From Dehalococcoidia bacterium (lineage in GTDB: Bacteria; Chloroflexota; Dehalococcoidia; Lucifugimonadales; Lucifugimonadaceae): DNA of 41,501 nt. Location: contig JAPKCH010000012.1 of NCBI GenBank assembly GCA_026421185.1, positions 1-41,501 of the forward strand. The letters run 5' to 3'. The notes beneath the pieces were generated by a model. The model saw nothing but the letters and a program-made list of their open reading frames with translations, searched no databases and was not told where the DNA came from. The position numbers and the translations under genes are program-made. Of the stretch, positions 34,049 to 41,501 are shown one piece after another (the first letter of the stretch is position 1; every line of letters begins with the position of its first letter).

Positions 34049-34485
34049 TCCGAGTGGTCGGTTGCTGGACAGTCGTGCTCGATTCCAGACAGGACAAGAT
34101 GCGTAGCGTTAACGTGGAATCCATGGCGTTCATGCACTCGAGAAATGAACTGCTGAACTAACTCGTCATCGAGTGGAAGCGTGCGTCCGCAACTTGTGCA
34201 TTGAATATGGTGATGATTCGACTGGCTGATCCATTCGAATACGGTGTCGCCGGGGCTCAATCGAGACTCGGCGACTAGTCCCACACCACCTAAGTCACTG
34301 AGTACGCGGTAGACCGTCGATTGATCAAATCTTGATCCGCTTAGTGCCAATGCATCGATCACTTCGATAACTGTCATGTGATTACGCGACTCGCGGAGCA
34401 CGTCGATTACTGCGCGGCGTGCGGGTGTAGCTCTAAGGCCTGAACCTCTGAGCACATCATTGGGGGAATCATTCGACTCGGGCAT
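34045..34485 (-). CDS. Fur-family metalloregulator
   Basis: This 146-residue Fur superfamily repressor has a winged helix (TPARRAVIDVL, then DQSTVYRVLSDL as recognition helix, 54-65), the metal-sensing H91-H92-H93 and C96-x-x-C99 (CTSCG), and a C-terminal dimerisation part. The second structural CxxC near the C-terminus is missing; only C139 remains. It could sense iron, zinc or peroxide; the subtype is uncertain. No siderophore or zinc-uptake gene is near. It is divergent from the SRPBCC-PIG-L pair, whose promoter it could control. The ATG has no clear Shine-Dalgarno. Confidence 0.9.
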   Translation of the reverse strand: MPESNDSPNDVLRGSGLRATPARRAVIDVLRESRNHMTVIEVIDALALSGSRFDQSTVYRVLSDLGGVGLVAESRLSPGDTVFEWISQSNHHHIQCTSCGRTLPLDDELVQQFISRVHERHGFHVNATHLVLSGIEHDCPATDHSD

Positions 34486-34619
34486 TGCTATCGTTGTCTA
34501 ACACTAAATTGTTAATCGCAGCCGTCAATATAATTGCTACAAATGTTCAGTTTGACCAAGTGTGCCACGAACGCAAGCCATTCAACTTCACTTTGTTTCC
34601 AAGAATATTTAGTTTTCGT

Positions 34620-35048
34620 ATGTCTTCAAGCATCGATATTGATGCGGCAGGGGAACGCGTTTGGCACTTAGTTGAACACCCCGCTAGATGGGCAGAATGG
34701 TCAAAAGTTTGCACCGAAGTTTGGGGTGTACCTGACGACGGTGTGCTGATTGAAGGGACGGAGTTTGGTTTCAAGCTTCGGATGGTTTCAATGGAAGTTC
34801 CGTTCAATGTTTCTGTTACTCGGATCGATAGTGGACTCTCGATAGAGTGGCGGTCTACGAAATTTTCGATCACTGCCGTACGTACTATTTTCATTGAACC
34901 TTACTACGAAGGCTGTCGTGTCACTGACCAAAAGAAATTTTCGAGCCCAGTCCTTCCTGTAGGACTTATTTATCCAAGAGGATTTATCCGCAGAATGACC
35001 GAGTCGTGGTTGGTAGATATGAGGATTAGGTCAGAGTCGAACGAATGA
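34620..35048 (+). CDS. SRPBCC-family protein
   Basis: I start at ATG 34620 (MSSSIDIDAAGERVW), where the family begins; the frame is open 45 codons upstream but that part is unlike the fold. The 142 residues contain the helix-grip hallmarks: strand 1 SSIDIDA, helix ERVWHLVEHPARWAEWS, GTEFGFKL, and a long C-terminal helix from about 120. Ligands are unknown, typically small hydrophobic molecules. The stop overlaps the next ATG (ATGA at 35045), so it is coupled to the PIG-L deacetylase. Confidence 0.75.
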   Translation: MSSSIDIDAAGERVWHLVEHPARWAEWSKVCTEVWGVPDDGVLIEGTEFGFKLRMVSMEVPFNVSVTRIDSGLSIEWRSTKFSITAVRTIFIEPYYEGCRVTDQKKFSSPVLPVGLIYPRGFIRRMTESWLVDMRIRSESNE

Positions 35049-35866
35049 ATCAACAATACTCCGCTTCAGCTAGAGCCTTGATGGTGTTCGCCCATGCGGA
35101 TGATGAAACCCTGCTCGCAGGTGCACTCATTTCAAAGTTGGTATCTGCCGGATATTTGGTAAAAGTACTGTGTTTGGCGCCGGGAAGTGATGAGCGAACT
35201 GAACGACTGCGCAAAGCATGCGATGTTCTTGGAGTTAGTGCTGTCGAGACGCTTCGATACTCAGAAGGTTCTATGTGGCCTGAAGAAGCCGAAGAGAGGA
35301 CTAATCATGAATCGGTATCTGGCAAGGAGCTTGGCGCCTCTCTGTCGACTGCACCAATAAATGATCTAGTAGCACGAATAAACGGACGGATGATCGAATT
35401 TGATCCCGAAATCGTGATCACTCACTCGCGTTATGGTGACTATGGTCACGCCGATCACGCTGCTGTGAATAGTGCCACAGCAGCGGCGGTAAAGCAGGTG
35501 ATTGAATCGTCGGGAAGTAAAATTCGGCTGTACGAGCTTGAGTGGCCAAGATGGGTAGTTCATCTAAACGCTCGTATGTTGAATATGTGTGGGCGCGACA
35601 TTCGTCGAATGGGCGCAGACGGAACGTTCAGTCTTCCAGATGCGTTGAAACTTTCAAGTAGTCATACGTTTTCGATTGATGTCTCAAGTGAGCTTCACAT
35701 TCGACGTAATGCATCAGCTTGGTATGCGCCGGAGATTACTAAAGGACCGTTGCCTATGCGAATTCTAGAACGCCTACCTCTGTGTATTCAACGCACTTTT
35801 CTGGGACAAGCACTATTGAATCTTGTAGCAGCTCCGCAAGACTTCGATCTTTCAATTGGTTTGTAA
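35045..35866 (+). CDS. PIG-L (LmbE-like) deacetylase
   Basis: A 273-residue zinc-dependent N-acetylglucosaminyl deacetylase family protein. The N-terminal motif is A16-H17-A18-D19-D20-E21 (usual form PHPDDE), with H17, D20 and the later HADH (in SRYGDYGHADHAA) as zinc ligands and D19 as the base. The family removes acetyl from GlcNAc of GPI precursors, mycothiol or bacillithiol precursors and antibiotics. A thiol-cofactor role would fit the DinB-like protein at 24779 but is conjecture. It is the second gene of a coupled pair and ends in a strong terminator. Confidence 0.88.
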   Translation: MNQQYSASARALMVFAHADDETLLAGALISKLVSAGYLVKVLCLAPGSDERTERLRKACDVLGVSAVETLRYSEGSMWPEEAEERTNHESVSGKELGASLSTAPINDLVARINGRMIEFDPEIVITHSRYGDYGHADHAAVNSATAAAVKQVIESSGSKIRLYELEWPRWVVHLNARMLNMCGRDIRRMGADGTFSLPDALKLSSSHTFSIDVSSELHIRRNASAWYAPEITKGPLPMRILERLPLCIQRTFLGQALLNLVAAPQDFDLSIGL

Positions 35867-35897
35867 TTGGTGAACGACTAGAACGAAGCGGTATTAA

Positions 35898-35936
35898 CAA
35901 AAAGCCCCGAACTAGTGATTAGTTCGGGGCTTTTTG
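35898..35936. terminator. Bidirectional terminator between the PIG-L gene and rpoD
   Basis: CAAAAAGCCCCGAACTA (35898-35914) pairs perfectly with TAGTTCGGGGCTTTTTG (35920-35936) around GTGAT, a 17-bp stem. A and T tracts on the two sides let it stop transcription from both convergent genes. Confidence 0.92.
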
Positions 35937-35956
35937 TATTTCTGGTTTATCAGATT

Positions 35957-37477
35957 TTAGGCGAGGAGCTCACGTAGCTCAGCAACATGTGCGTCACCAC
36001 GTAGTCTACCTAGAGCCTTACGTTCGATCTGTCGAATACGTTCTCGAGTCAGGTTCAATTCTCCGCCGATCTCTTCAAGAGTTCTAGGTCGGCCATCGAA
36101 TAATCCGAATCGAAGTTCGAGTACTCGACGTTCTCGATCTTGTAGATGACTGAGTACACGGTCAACCTGTTCACGCATGGAAGATTGTGCAGCCACATCA
36201 GCAGGAGCGGGGGCTGAGCTGTCCTGAATCAGGTCGCCAAGCTCGTTCTCTGCGTCTTCACCAATAGGTGTTTCGAGAGATACAGGCTCCTGCGACATCT
36301 GAAGGATTTCAGATACACGCTCGACTGAGAGTTCAACCCGTTCAGCTAACTCTTCTACCTTAGGTTCTCGGTTGAGCTGCTGACCAAGTTCACGACGTGC
36401 TCGCATGATCTTGTTCAATGTCTCAACAACGTGAACAGGAATACGAATAGTTCGGGCCTGGTCTGCGATAGCTCGAGTGATTCCTTGTCGGATCCACCAT
36501 GTTGCATATGTTGAGAACTTGAATCCTTTGCGGAAGTCGAATTTCTCGATCGCACGCATCAGGCCAATGTTGCCTTCTTGGATGAGATCCAACATCGAAA
36601 GTCCACGGTTCAAATGCTTCTTGGCGACACTGACCACAAGTCGAAGGTTTGCTTCGCCCAAGTGACGTCGTGCTTTTTCGCCTTCTTCTCGTACTCGCAT
36701 TAGATGTGCGTTTAGTACAGGAGTGAGAGGCTGTAGTGATTCGAGAAATTCCGGCTCGACAACCAAGTCAGGAAGCTCGGATAGAACAGGGTCTAGTCCG
36801 AGGATGTCTCCCATGTCGGCTGAAAGTAAACGAGAGATAACTGATAGTTCAACTACGAGCTTGTGAGCTTCGTCTGGCTCAACACCGAGTGCGTCAGAGA
36901 GATAGTTGATCAACTCGTCTTCGCGCTTGCCATCGACAAGTGCACGAAGGTTTGGGTCAGCCAATGCTCGCTTGAGAGTAACTGGAGTTTCAAGACCGAG
37001 ATACTTGGCCACTGCTGAAGCAGTGTCGCCAACCGGGCCGAGTTTCGACAGCACATCTGTTATGACAGTGAAAGGGTCAGGCGTCCCGTCTTCAATTTCG
37101 CCCTGAATTTCTTTCTCGATTGCTTCGAGTCTCTGAGCAAGCTCAACTGCTCGTGCAAGCACAACTTCGTCTGCTGCAGTGAGAAGAGCTACTCGCCCAA
37201 TCTCTCGAAGATACATCCTGACGGTGTCTTCGGTGAGTTCTGACTCCTGAACTTCATTCTGTAGGGCATTAGTGATGCTGGTAGATGAATCGGATGCTCG
37301 GGCTGCTTCCCACATATCCAGTTCAGATCGGGTTACGGCGGTTGCGCCGTTTTCCGTCACCTGATTAGCTTCATCTTCAGTGCCTTCCATACGGGTGAAG
37401 GCGGGTTTGTACTCGTCTTCGCCCTCTAGAGCTGATGTAACGTCATTGACGCCGGATGTTCGTCGCTTTTGGACCAA
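35957..37477 (-). CDS. rpoD: Primary RNA polymerase sigma factor (sigma-70 / SigA)
   Basis: The 506 residues contain all regions of a primary sigma factor: region 1.2 ([22 protein letters not shown]), an extended non-conserved segment (about 125-265), region 2 ([12 protein letters not shown] through [22 protein letters not shown]) for -10 recognition, region 3 and region 4 ([19 protein letters not shown] and [18 protein letters not shown]) for -35 recognition. The N-terminal 70 residues are acidic and variable instead of a clear region 1.1. The start is TTG at 37477 with AAAGGAA upstream. A good promoter lies about 260 bases upstream, giving a long leader. It is convergent with PIG-L at a shared terminator. 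Confidence 0.97.
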   Translation of the reverse strand: MVQKRRTSGVNDVTSALEGEDEYKPAFTRMEGTEDEANQVTENGATAVTRSELDMWEAARASDSSTSITNALQNEVQESELTEDTVRMYLREIGRVALLTAADEVVLARAVELAQRLEAIEKEIQGEIEDGTPDPFTVITDVLSKLGPVGDTASAVAKYLGLETPVTLKRALADPNLRALVDGKREDELINYLSDALGVEPDEAHKLVVELSVISRLLSADMGDILGLDPVLSELPDLVVEPEFLESLQPLTPVLNAHLMRVREEGEKARRHLGEANLRLVVSVAKKHLNRGLSMLDLIQEGNIGLMRAIEKFDFRKGFKFSTYATWWIRQGITRAIADQARTIRIPVHVVETLNKIMRARRELGQQLNREPKVEELAERVELSVERVSEILQMSQEPVSLETPIGEDAENELGDLIQDSSAPAPADVAAQSSMREQVDRVLSHLQDRERRVLELRFGLFDGRPRTLEEIGGELNLTRERIRQIERKALGRLRGDAHVAELRELLA

Positions 37478-37866
37478 CGGTTGTTCCTTTCGGGCGTTAC
37501 TCGCCCGTTCCTGTACTTATCAAATTTCGTGATAGAAATTTAATCTCAGGTTATTCGTACTAGTGCCTTCTACAAGAAACGTCCCATTAATCTACGGGGC
37601 GAGCCTTCGATTGAGAATGGCGGTCTACACTCAAGTTCTAGATGGAACTTTAACTAAGTGATTTGCGGCATGAACTCGTTCAGGAATACCCGAACTTGGG
37701 CGGACGCATCTCTACCAACTCAACTCAGATTGTATTATACCGTATTTGCCACGCATTCTAAAAGGGGTCTATAGCAAATTCAATTACGAATAAGAGATGC
37801 AACTCCCCTAAATTGTGGATGGAAACATCTCTTGAATTTCGGCAAGTTTCGAGTTCATACCAGCGT
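37478..37866. other. Leader and promoter region of rpoD
   Basis: These 389 bases hold no gene. The minus-strand promoter (37734-37762) leaves a leader of roughly 250 bases before the rpoD TTG. The rest, toward the alcohol dehydrogenase stop, shows no clear terminator for that gene. Confidence 0.5.
37734..37762 (-). promoter_or_regulatory. Sigma-70 type promoter for rpoD
   Basis: On the minus strand TTTAGA (37757-37762) is followed after 17 bases by a perfect TATAAT (37734-37739). The -10 is consensus and the -35 matches four of six positions. It points toward rpoD. Confidence 0.65.
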
Positions 37867-38898
37867 TTAATCCCAGTTGATAACGAATTTTCCGGGTGCT
37901 CCTGAAGAGAAGTCTTCATACGCTTTTGGAGCGTCCTCGATTATCGATCGTGAAGTGATGACTGAGCCTAACGGGACGTTTCTTTCGGCAGTGAAACGAG
38001 CAGCTTCGGCAAGTCCGAACGTTGAAAATGTCCAAGACCCTATCAATGTCAGGTGCCTGTGAATGATGTGTGGAGTCGGCTGATAAGTAACCTCACCACC
38101 TTCACCTACAAGACAGGTTCGTCCAAAGATTCGAGTGGATTCGACAGCCGCCACTCGAGTGACTGCTAATCCTGCGGCTTCAAGACTGGCGTCTGCTCCA
38201 TCGCCGTGCGTTAAGTCTCTGATTTGCTCTGGCGCATCATCGTTCGATGCATCGACAGTGGCCCATGCGCCTGAATCTGCTGCCATTTTGAGTCGGTCTG
38301 GCGAAACGTCTACGGCGATTATTCTCGCACCCATTTCGGCGCCGAACATCGTCGCTGCAAGTCCAACGGGTCCTTGTCCGAACACGGCAAGTACATCTCG
38401 TCCTGAGACATCTAGTTTTTTAAGTGCTTGAAAAGCAGTACTAGCTCCGCAAGCTAGATATGCACCGACTTCGAAGGCGACTTCGTCAGGTAGAGGAACG
38501 CACGTAGATTGGTGAGCAACCATGTAATCACCATGTCCACCGTGCATCGAGCCACCGTAGTAAAGCTTCTTATCTGTAACTTCGCAAAGCTGCTGCCAGC
38601 CGGTGAGGCAATAGTCACAGACTCGGCACCCTTCGTAGTGATGCTGGATAATCCGGTCGCCAACTTTAAGACCCTTAACATTTGGTCCAAGAGCGACAAC
38701 TTCGCCGCAAGGCTCGTGACCCGGTCGGATGAGTTGACCGTTATGTTCGTTAGGAGAATCATCTCGGTAACGTGCGAAGTCTGATCCACAGAGTCCCGAT
38801 GATCGTAATCTAATTAGGACTTGCTCAGGACCGGGGTTTATGTCCGGGAAATCGACAACTTCTGCGATGCTGTTTCCGCGAAATGCGACTCCACGCAT
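37867..38898 (-). CDS. Zinc-dependent alcohol dehydrogenase (MDR family)
   Basis: The 343-residue protein is a medium-chain dehydrogenase/reductase. Catalytic zinc ligands are C37, H61 and E62 (GHEPCGEVV), with D40. Structural zinc is bound by C91, C94, C97 and C105. The Rossmann motif GQGPVG is at about 174-179 and the following VDVSPDRL has Asp for NAD(H). It resembles the threonine/sorbitol dehydrogenase-like branch, so the substrate is likely a polyol or hydroxy acid. It stands between rpoD and a divergent aminotransferase. Confidence 0.92.
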   Translation of the reverse strand: MRGVAFRGNSIAEVVDFPDINPGPEQVLIRLRSSGLCGSDFARYRDDSPNEHNGQLIRPGHEPCGEVVALGPNVKGLKVGDRIIQHHYEGCRVCDYCLTGWQQLCEVTDKKLYYGGSMHGGHGDYMVAHQSTCVPLPDEVAFEVGAYLACGASTAFQALKKLDVSGRDVLAVFGQGPVGLAATMFGAEMGARIIAVDVSPDRLKMAADSGAWATVDASNDDAPEQIRDLTHGDGADASLEAAGLAVTRVAAVESTRIFGRTCLVGEGGEVTYQPTPHIIHRHLTLIGSWTFSTFGLAEAARFTAERNVPLGSVITSRSIIEDAPKAYEDFSSGAPGKFVINWD

Positions 38899-39076
38899 AA
38901 TTTAATCTCCTGATCAACTTGAGTTAGCTGAGAGTGCCCAATATCGAAACTTGGCGCAAGGTATATCAGCTAATCAGTGCGTTAAGGCTTTGCGGTTGAG
39001 CGTTACCGGCAGTAAGCTTCATCCGCCTGACTTATATGACATGAATACGGCAGAGCCGTGATTGGGATCTTCAAAT

Positions 39077-40288
39077 ATGGTGGATACGTTTAGTTACGAC
39101 GCTCTTTACTCGGAGAAATCTGTCGATACTCCTTTGAATCTAGGTTTGCACGCAAAGTATGACTTTGCGGTTGCATATCCTGCTCCCGAGACTCTTCCGC
39201 TCGATGGACTGATTCAGTCGCTTCAAACTGCTGTCGATGCTGATAGCACTAAAGTGCTTGCCGAACTGGCTTACTATCCTCATCAGCTAGGTGCGCTTGA
39301 ACTTCGTGAATACACAGCCGAAAAGCTACGTACCGATCGAGGATTTTCAGTTACTCCCGACGAAATCGCACTGACCAATGGTTCGAGTGAAGCCTTGGGT
39401 CTAGTCATCCAAGCTTTAACCAATCCTGGTGATGTGGTTCTTGCCGAAGAATTTGTTTACATGGGAACAACTGCGCAGCTTCGACGTTTTGGTGCCGACA
39501 TTCGTGGTGTTGCTATCGACGAAGGCGGCATTATTCCTGAGGCTCTCGATAAACAGGTGACGGCGCTAATCGCAGCCGGCGAGAAGCCGAAGTATTTGTA
39601 CACGATCCCTGAACATCAGAATCCAACCGGATCATCCCTTTCCGTTGAGCGTCGCAAAGCGATTCTTGAGATTGCTCACAGGCACGGAATGCCGATTCTT
39701 GAGGATGACTGTTACGTTGACCTTCGCTACAAAGGTGAAGTGCAGCCTGCTTTCCGAGCACTCGATGAATCCGGGATTGTTGTTTACGTTGCTTCCTACT
39801 CGAAGCTTCTCGCACCAGGACTTCGCCTTGGGTACTTCACTGCTTCACCAGAACTAATGCGCAGGGCGCTCAGTTTCAAACTCGGTAGTGGTCCCAACCA
39901 ATTCGCAGCTGTAGCTATCGAGGGATACCTTCGAAACAATCTTGATGCTCACCGAGATAATTTCAATCCAATGCTCCAAGCCAAGTGCAACGCAATGACA
40001 GCGGCTCTTGAAAAGCACTTCGGCGACTCTGGCGCGACATGGTCAACACCTGAGGGTGGCTGTTACGTCTGGTTGACGATGCCAGAAAGCTCCGACATCG
40101 CTAGCATTCGTGATGAAGTGTTTGAACAGGGCGTCGGTTACGTCGCTGGTTCTAACTTCGAAGCTGATGCTTCCGGTCGAGTTGGTAAGAACATGGCACG
40201 ATTGTGCTTTGCGTTCGAATCTCTTGAAAAGAACAGTGAAGGGATTGCATTACTAGCTCAGCTGTTCAAGCAGCATGGAGCTATGTAG
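39077..40288 (+). CDS. PLP-dependent aminotransferase, class I/II (2-aminoadipate-type)
   Basis: I start at ATG 39077 (MVDTFSYDALYS), with GGGA upstream; a TTG five codons earlier is less likely. The 403 residues belong to fold-type I. Marks are YYPHQLGALELREYTAEKL, LTNGSSEALGLVIQAL, IPEHQNPTGSSLS, EDDCYVDLRY and the PLP lysine in YVASYSKLLAPGLRLGY. This set is typical of the 2-aminoadipate/valine-type aminotransferases and MocR-related stand-alone enzymes. The amino donor cannot be read from sequence. It is followed by a terminator. Confidence 0.9.
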   Translation: MVDTFSYDALYSEKSVDTPLNLGLHAKYDFAVAYPAPETLPLDGLIQSLQTAVDADSTKVLAELAYYPHQLGALELREYTAEKLRTDRGFSVTPDEIALTNGSSEALGLVIQALTNPGDVVLAEEFVYMGTTAQLRRFGADIRGVAIDEGGIIPEALDKQVTALIAAGEKPKYLYTIPEHQNPTGSSLSVERRKAILEIAHRHGMPILEDDCYVDLRYKGEVQPAFRALDESGIVVYVASYSKLLAPGLRLGYFTASPELMRRALSFKLGSGPNQFAAVAIEGYLRNNLDAHRDNFNPMLQAKCNAMTAALEKHFGDSGATWSTPEGGCYVWLTMPESSDIASIRDEVFEQGVGYVAGSNFEADASGRVGKNMARLCFAFESLEKNSEGIALLAQLFKQHGAM

Positions 40289-40316
40289 TCGAAACGTAAT
40301 TCGATTTGTGATGGGG

Positions 40317-40345
40317 AAGATCGACTTTAGCGAGTCGGTCTTTCT
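40317..40345 (+). terminator. Terminator after the aminotransferase
   Basis: AAGATCGACT (40317-40326) pairs with AGTCGGTCTT (40333-40342) with one T-G wobble, followed by TTCTCCTT. The loop is TTAGCG. Confidence 0.65.
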
Positions 40346-40469
40346 CCTTAAAATCGGATTATCATGATCGGATTACAGAGAGTTAACTGAATTTCGTTGC
40401 TGATTCGCGACTTCGGAAGTAAATTCAATTAAGACTCTTGTTCGAATTGAAATATAAGGAACGCTGTTC

Positions 40470-41480
40470 ATGGCCTCTGCTGAACTGAACTCAATTGCAC
40501 TAAAGATGGTTGCCCGGAAGAAGGGTATTCTCGCTGCTGACGAAAGCAACGGAACAATGACCAAGCGACTCGACAGCATTAATGTCGAGTCAACATCTGA
40601 ATCACGACGGCAGTGGCGACAGCTTCTGTTTCTGACGCCAGATATCAGTGATTACATCTCTGGCGTAATCATGTACGACGAGACTATTCGTCAGTCAGAT
40701 GACTCAGGTCAGAGTTTCATAGAACTTCTTGCTAGCAAAGATGTGCTTTCTGGAATCAAGGTCGATAACTCGACTCACGATCTCGCTGGTGTACCCGGCG
40801 AATTCATCACTGAAGGCTTAGACGGCCTCCGTGGTCGTCTCGCTGAGTACTACGGCATGGGCGCACGGTTCACGAAGTGGCGTGCACTGATAACCGTTGG
40901 TGAAGGTCGGCCTTCTGACTACGCCATTCGAACGAACATGCACGCCCTCGCCCGTTATTCGGCTCTTTGTCAGGAACAGGGCTTGGTTCCAATAGTTGAG
41001 CCAGAAATCCTTATGGATGGATCGCACAGCATCGATGACTGCCGATCTGCAACGACTCGATCGCTGATTAGAGTATTTGAAGAACTCGACGCCCAGAATG
41101 TCGACATTAAGGGCATTGTCCTCAAGCCAAACATGGTTATCTCTGGCTCCGATGCTTCTAACCGAGCATCGGCAACGGATGTTGCACGCCAGACCATTGA
41201 CTGCTTCCTCGATACCGTTCCTGCGAACGTGCCAGGAATTGCATTCCTTTCGGGCGGTCAGGGTGATGAAGAGTCGGTTGTAAACCTCGACGAGATCAAC
41301 AAGATCGCTAACACCGAAGACCTGCCTTGGGAACTGACCTACTCATATGGTCGTGGTCTTCAGGCTGCCCCGCTTGCTGCGTGGTTGGGCAAAGCCGAGA
41401 ACATTCCTGCTGCTCAGGCTGCGTTCCAGAAGCGTGGACTCGACTCGAGCGCTGCTCGTGAAGGCGTTTACGCTTCATAA
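40470..41480 (+). CDS. Fructose-bisphosphate aldolase class I
   Basis: A 336-residue Schiff-base aldolase of the eukaryote-type class I family, splitting fructose-1,6-bisphosphate to dihydroxyacetone phosphate and glyceraldehyde-3-phosphate. Marks are GILAADES (D24), K97 in GIKVD, K136 in FTKWRA, E177/E179 in VEPEIL, the Schiff-base lysine K219 in GIVLKPNMV and FLSGGQ near 262. It lacks the C-terminal Tyr of vertebrate aldolases, ending GVYAS. ATG 40470 has AAGGA nine bases upstream. It appears monocistronic and runs almost to the window end. Confidence 0.95.
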   Translation: MASAELNSIALKMVARKKGILAADESNGTMTKRLDSINVESTSESRRQWRQLLFLTPDISDYISGVIMYDETIRQSDDSGQSFIELLASKDVLSGIKVDNSTHDLAGVPGEFITEGLDGLRGRLAEYYGMGARFTKWRALITVGEGRPSDYAIRTNMHALARYSALCQEQGLVPIVEPEILMDGSHSIDDCRSATTRSLIRVFEELDAQNVDIKGIVLKPNMVISGSDASNRASATDVARQTIDCFLDTVPANVPGIAFLSGGQGDEESVVNLDEINKIANTEDLPWELTYSYGRGLQAAPLAAWLGKAENIPAAQAAFQKRGLDSSAAREGVYAS

Positions 41481-41501
41481 TCGGGTTCGAAGTGATGTGA
41501 T

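Noticed and set aside
1-41501. Genome-wide reassignment of TAG to an amino acid
   Set aside because: About half of the intact genes end in TAG at the length expected for their family, so TAG works as a normal stop.
1-41501. tRNA, rRNA, CRISPR, prophage or transposase genes
   Set aside because: Spacers were read for cloverleaf, regularly spaced repeats and recombinase motifs, and none was found.

Overview
The window is a compact bacterial chromosome segment of moderate GC with about 37 intact protein genes, several degraded ones, and no rRNA, tRNA, CRISPR array, transposase or phage gene that I could find. Housekeeping genes (rpoD/sigA, glycyl-tRNA synthetase, folP-folK, fumarase, malate dehydrogenase, class I fructose-bisphosphate aldolase) are interleaved with paralogue-rich catabolic families: three mandelate-racemase-type enolase-superfamily dehydratases, three MFS carriers, three NHL beta-propellers, three SRPBCC proteins, SDR, AKR, VOC, RidA, amidase and an HpcH/HpaI aldolase. 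Enolase-superfamily, MFS and SDR expansion in a small non-pathogenic genome is a known trait of marine SAR202-type Chloroflexota. That assignment is an inference from gene content, not something I could test. TTG starts are frequent, TAG and TAA are the usual stops, and TGA appears as the stop of only two genes, both in ATGA overlaps.

Layout. 1-995: end of an iron-sulfur operon (a CCG-domain HdrB/SdhE-like subunit preceded by a cut-off gene) and its terminator. 1088-2917: enolase-superfamily dehydratase 1 convergent with an unknown protein. 2918-3298: non-coding, with a MITE-like inverted repeat and a long palindromic terminator. 3299-6295 (minus): acyl-CoA carboxyltransferase, MazG-like pyrophosphohydrolase, malate dehydrogenase. 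6581-7952: folP-folK. 7999-10665 (minus): glycyl-tRNA synthetase, TlpA-like thioredoxin, CopD-like membrane protein. 10878-13623: SDR, an SRPBCC gene interrupted by an amber codon, amidase. 13635-16023 (minus): galactonate-dehydratase-like enzyme and an AKR with two cysteine clusters. 16210-17934: the two halves of D-glutamate cyclase (DUF1445 and DUF4392) as separate genes. 17931-24042: MFS, CoxG-like protein, double-VOC protein, RidA, fumC, MFS. 24219-26554 (minus): small orphan ORF, DinB-like protein, dehydratase 3. 26755-29266: sugar-isomerase-like TIM barrel and an MCT/OFA-type MFS carrier. 29477-34048: HpcH/HpaI aldolase, two tandem NHL proteins, a decayed PPOX flavoprotein gene, a third NHL protein. 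34045-35866: Fur regulator, divergent SRPBCC-PIG-L deacetylase pair. 35957-38898 (minus): sigma factor and zinc alcohol dehydrogenase. 39077-41480: PLP aminotransferase and fructose-bisphosphate aldolase.

The catabolic genes fit together as uptake (MFS), dehydration of sugar acids (enolase superfamily), retro-aldol cleavage (HpcH/HpaI), and entry to central carbon metabolism (carboxyltransferase, fumarase, malate dehydrogenase, aldolase). Which substrates are used cannot be read from sequence alone.

The most noteworthy items are the split D-glutamate cyclase pair; a PPOX pseudogene at 32274-32678 whose reading frame can be reconstructed base by base (two small deletions and three TAG codons); an amber codon inside the SRPBCC gene translationally coupled to the amidase; and a MITE-like element at 2982-3169.
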